Below are positions 62,768 through 64,000 of a stretch of DNA of 64,000 nucleotides, piece after piece. The notes under the pieces were generated by a model that saw only the letters and a list, made by a program, of their open reading frames with translations, ran no database searches and was not told where the DNA came from. The stretch's first letter is position 1. Each line of letters begins with the position of its first letter. The DNA lies in the NCBI RefSeq assembly GCF_030812315.1, contig NZ_JAUSSM010000008.1, positions 62,001-126,000 on the forward strand, in the 5' to 3' direction. A program made the translations under genes and the position numbers. The stretch comes from Arthrobacter oryzae. GTDB taxonomy: Bacteria > Actinomycetota > Actinomycetes > Actinomycetales > Micrococcaceae.

Positions 62768-64000
62768 ATGAGACCCCAGTTCCCTGCCGGCCCCGCAAAC
62801 CGGTTCGCGCTCTATTGGCTGGGCCTGCTTGCCGCCCTCAAGGCCCTGTCACTGGTCCTCATGGCACAGGCAGTGGCTTCCGTCCTGGCCGGGCTGGTCT
62901 CACAGAACCCCGCCTGGGCTGAGCAGCTGGGCTGGGGACTCGCCGGCGTGATGCTGCGGTCCCTGACCGTGTGGGCCCAGGGAGTGGCTTCACGGCGTGC
63001 GGCGCTCGGGGTCAAGGAGGAACTGCGCTCGGCGCTGCTGGAGCGCGCCCTGCGGAACGGCGCGCGTGCGGCCGGTCCGTCCGACGGCGGCCTGGCCATC
63101 CTGGCCACGAGGGGCCTGGATGCCCTGGACAGCTACTACACCCAGTTCCTGCCCGCCCTCGTGAACTGTGCCGCGATCCCGCTCCTGCTGGGGGCCCGCA
63201 TCCTGTTCGCCGACTGGGTCAGCGCGGTGGTGATCGTCCTGACGGTGCCGCTGGTGCCGGTCTTTATGGTGCTGATTGGCCGCTATACAGAAGACCGGGT
63301 CCGGGCGGCGCAATCCGCCCTGGCCCGGCTCTCCGGCCACATGCTGGAACTGGCCAAGGGGCTTCCCGTGCTGGTGGGCCTCGGCCGTGCCACCGCCCAG
63401 CGCAAGGCACTCGAGGACATTTCGGAGCAATACCGGTCCCGGACCATGGACACGCTCCGGACGGCCTTCCTCTCGGCCCTCGCCCTTGAACTCATCGCGA
63501 CGATCTCCGTTGCCGTGGTGGCCGTCTTCATCGGTGTGCGCCTGGTACACGGCGACATGGCGTTGGAAGCCGGGCTGCTCGCACTGATCCTTGCGCCCGA
63601 CTGCTACCTGCCGCTGCGGGAACTGGGCACCGCCCACCACGCCAGCGACGACGGCCGCGCTGCCCTTGCCGAGGTCACCTCTGTTATGGACTCGCCGGAA
63701 GCCGTCACGCTGCAACGCCGGAACAGGCTGCAGCCGGGGGAGAGGGCGTCCGACGGCGGCGCGGACCTTCCGGCGGTGACCGTCCGTGAGCTGACGGTTG
63801 CCTACGGCGGTCGCCTGGATCCCGCCGTCGGGCCGCTCAGCTTCGATGCGCCCGCCGGGCGGATCACTGCCCTCGACGGTGCCAGCGGCGCCGGCAAGAG
63901 CACCATCCTCGGCGTCCTTGCCGGCATCGTGGGCACGGGCGGCGGTACGGCCGTCAGCGGTCGTGTTGCAGGATTTACGCCGGCGGACGTCGCCTGGGTG
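62768..64000 (+). CDS. cydD: CydD, thiol-exporting ABC transporter subunit (3'-truncated)
   Basis: This is an ABC transporter half that, with CydC, exports reductants (glutathione/cysteine in E. coli) and is needed to assemble cytochrome bd. 411 codons are inside the window and the frame is open to the right edge. The transmembrane domain (about residues 20-300) has hydrophobic helices and the coupling-type ARLSGHMLELAKGLPVLVGLGRA segment. The nucleotide domain starts near 335 (VTVRELTVAYGG), with the Walker A GASGAGKST at about 372-380. Whether CydC is fused or separate cannot be seen. Confidence 0.93.
   Translation, partial: MRPQFPAGPANRFALYWLGLLAALKALSLVLMAQAVASVLAGLVSQNPAWAEQLGWGLAGVMLRSLTVWAQGVASRRAALGVKEELRSALLERALRNGARAAGPSDGGLAILATRGLDALDSYYTQFLPALVNCAAIPLLLGARILFADWVSAVVIVLTVPLVPVFMVLIGRYTEDRVRAAQSALARLSGHMLELAKGLPVLVGLGRATAQRKALEDISEQYRSRTMDTLRTAFLSALALELIATISVAVVAVFIGVRLVHGDMALEAGLLALILAPDCYLPLRELGTAHHASDDGRAALAEVTSVMDSPEAVTLQRRNRLQPGERASDGGADLPAVTVRELTVAYGGRLDPAVGPLSFDAPAGRITALDGASGAGKSTILGVLAGIVGTGGGTAVSGRVAGFTPADVAWV

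Noticed and set aside
1-64000. Mobile elements, prophage, CRISPR, tRNA or rRNA genes
   Set aside because: I looked for integrase/transposase motifs, regular spacer repeats and cloverleaf or rRNA core sequences and saw none. A tRNA or Rfam scan would settle small RNAs.

Overview
The window is a continuous, gene-dense stretch of high-GC actinobacterial chromosome. Gene content and order point to the Arthrobacter/Pseudarthrobacter group (Micrococcaceae). The evidence is a dcw division cluster without ftsA, the presence of wag31, sepF and yggT, a glnA2-glnE-glnA1 block flanked by panB, lipA/lipB and a two-lipoyl-domain E2 as in other Actinomycetota, a polyphosphate glucokinase, a PAC2 protein, and frequent GTG/TTG starts. 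I see no rRNA, tRNA, CRISPR array, phage, transposase or plasmid gene. The genus assignment is inference.

1-14.9 kb is the peptidoglycan and division cluster, all on +: murF (cut by the window edge), mraY, murD, ftsW, murG, murC, ftsQ, ftsZ, pgeF, a YggS-type PLP protein, sepF, yggT, wag31, lspA and rluD. Genes up to ftsQ overlap or nearly touch and look like one operon. ftsZ, sepF, yggT and wag31 have their own leaders and hairpins. 14.9-25.7 kb is mixed housekeeping: dnaE, a flavin reductase, a membrane protein, hisD, nrdR with two NrdR boxes, an SDR oxidoreductase, ppgK, map, a tiny conserved-looking protein and panB.

26-33.3 kb is the nitrogen block. It holds glnA2 (no adenylylation tyrosine), glnE, two small genes, and the adenylylatable glnA, whose upstream region carries a four-part GlnR-like operator. 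33.3-39.6 kb holds an RDD protein, DUF3817, DUF4191, lipA and lipB, an atypical Ser/Thr kinase and a TIGR01777 epimerase. 39.6-50 kb holds a tricorn-like protease, an OsmC protein, a VOC protein, a small membrane protein, the E2 and E3 subunits of 2-oxoacid dehydrogenase complexes, and pepA. LipA/LipB make the lipoyl cofactor carried by the E2.

50-58.4 kb holds a PAC2 protein, an MFS transporter, a DUF4192 protein, the primary sigma factor sigA, a small zinc-binding-type protein and parE. 58.4-64 kb holds an M56 peptidase/BlaI repressor pair divergent from cydA, cydB and cydD (cydD runs off the end). Three matching TTCTAC-N5-GTAGAA palindromes lie between the two units. This suggests that the BlaI/M56 switch controls cytochrome bd oxidase, and it is the most interesting regulatory signal here.

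A second window-wide pattern is a TANNNT hexamer exactly 6 nt before the start codon of at least ten genes. That is the signature of leaderless transcripts, and it also fixes several start codons.
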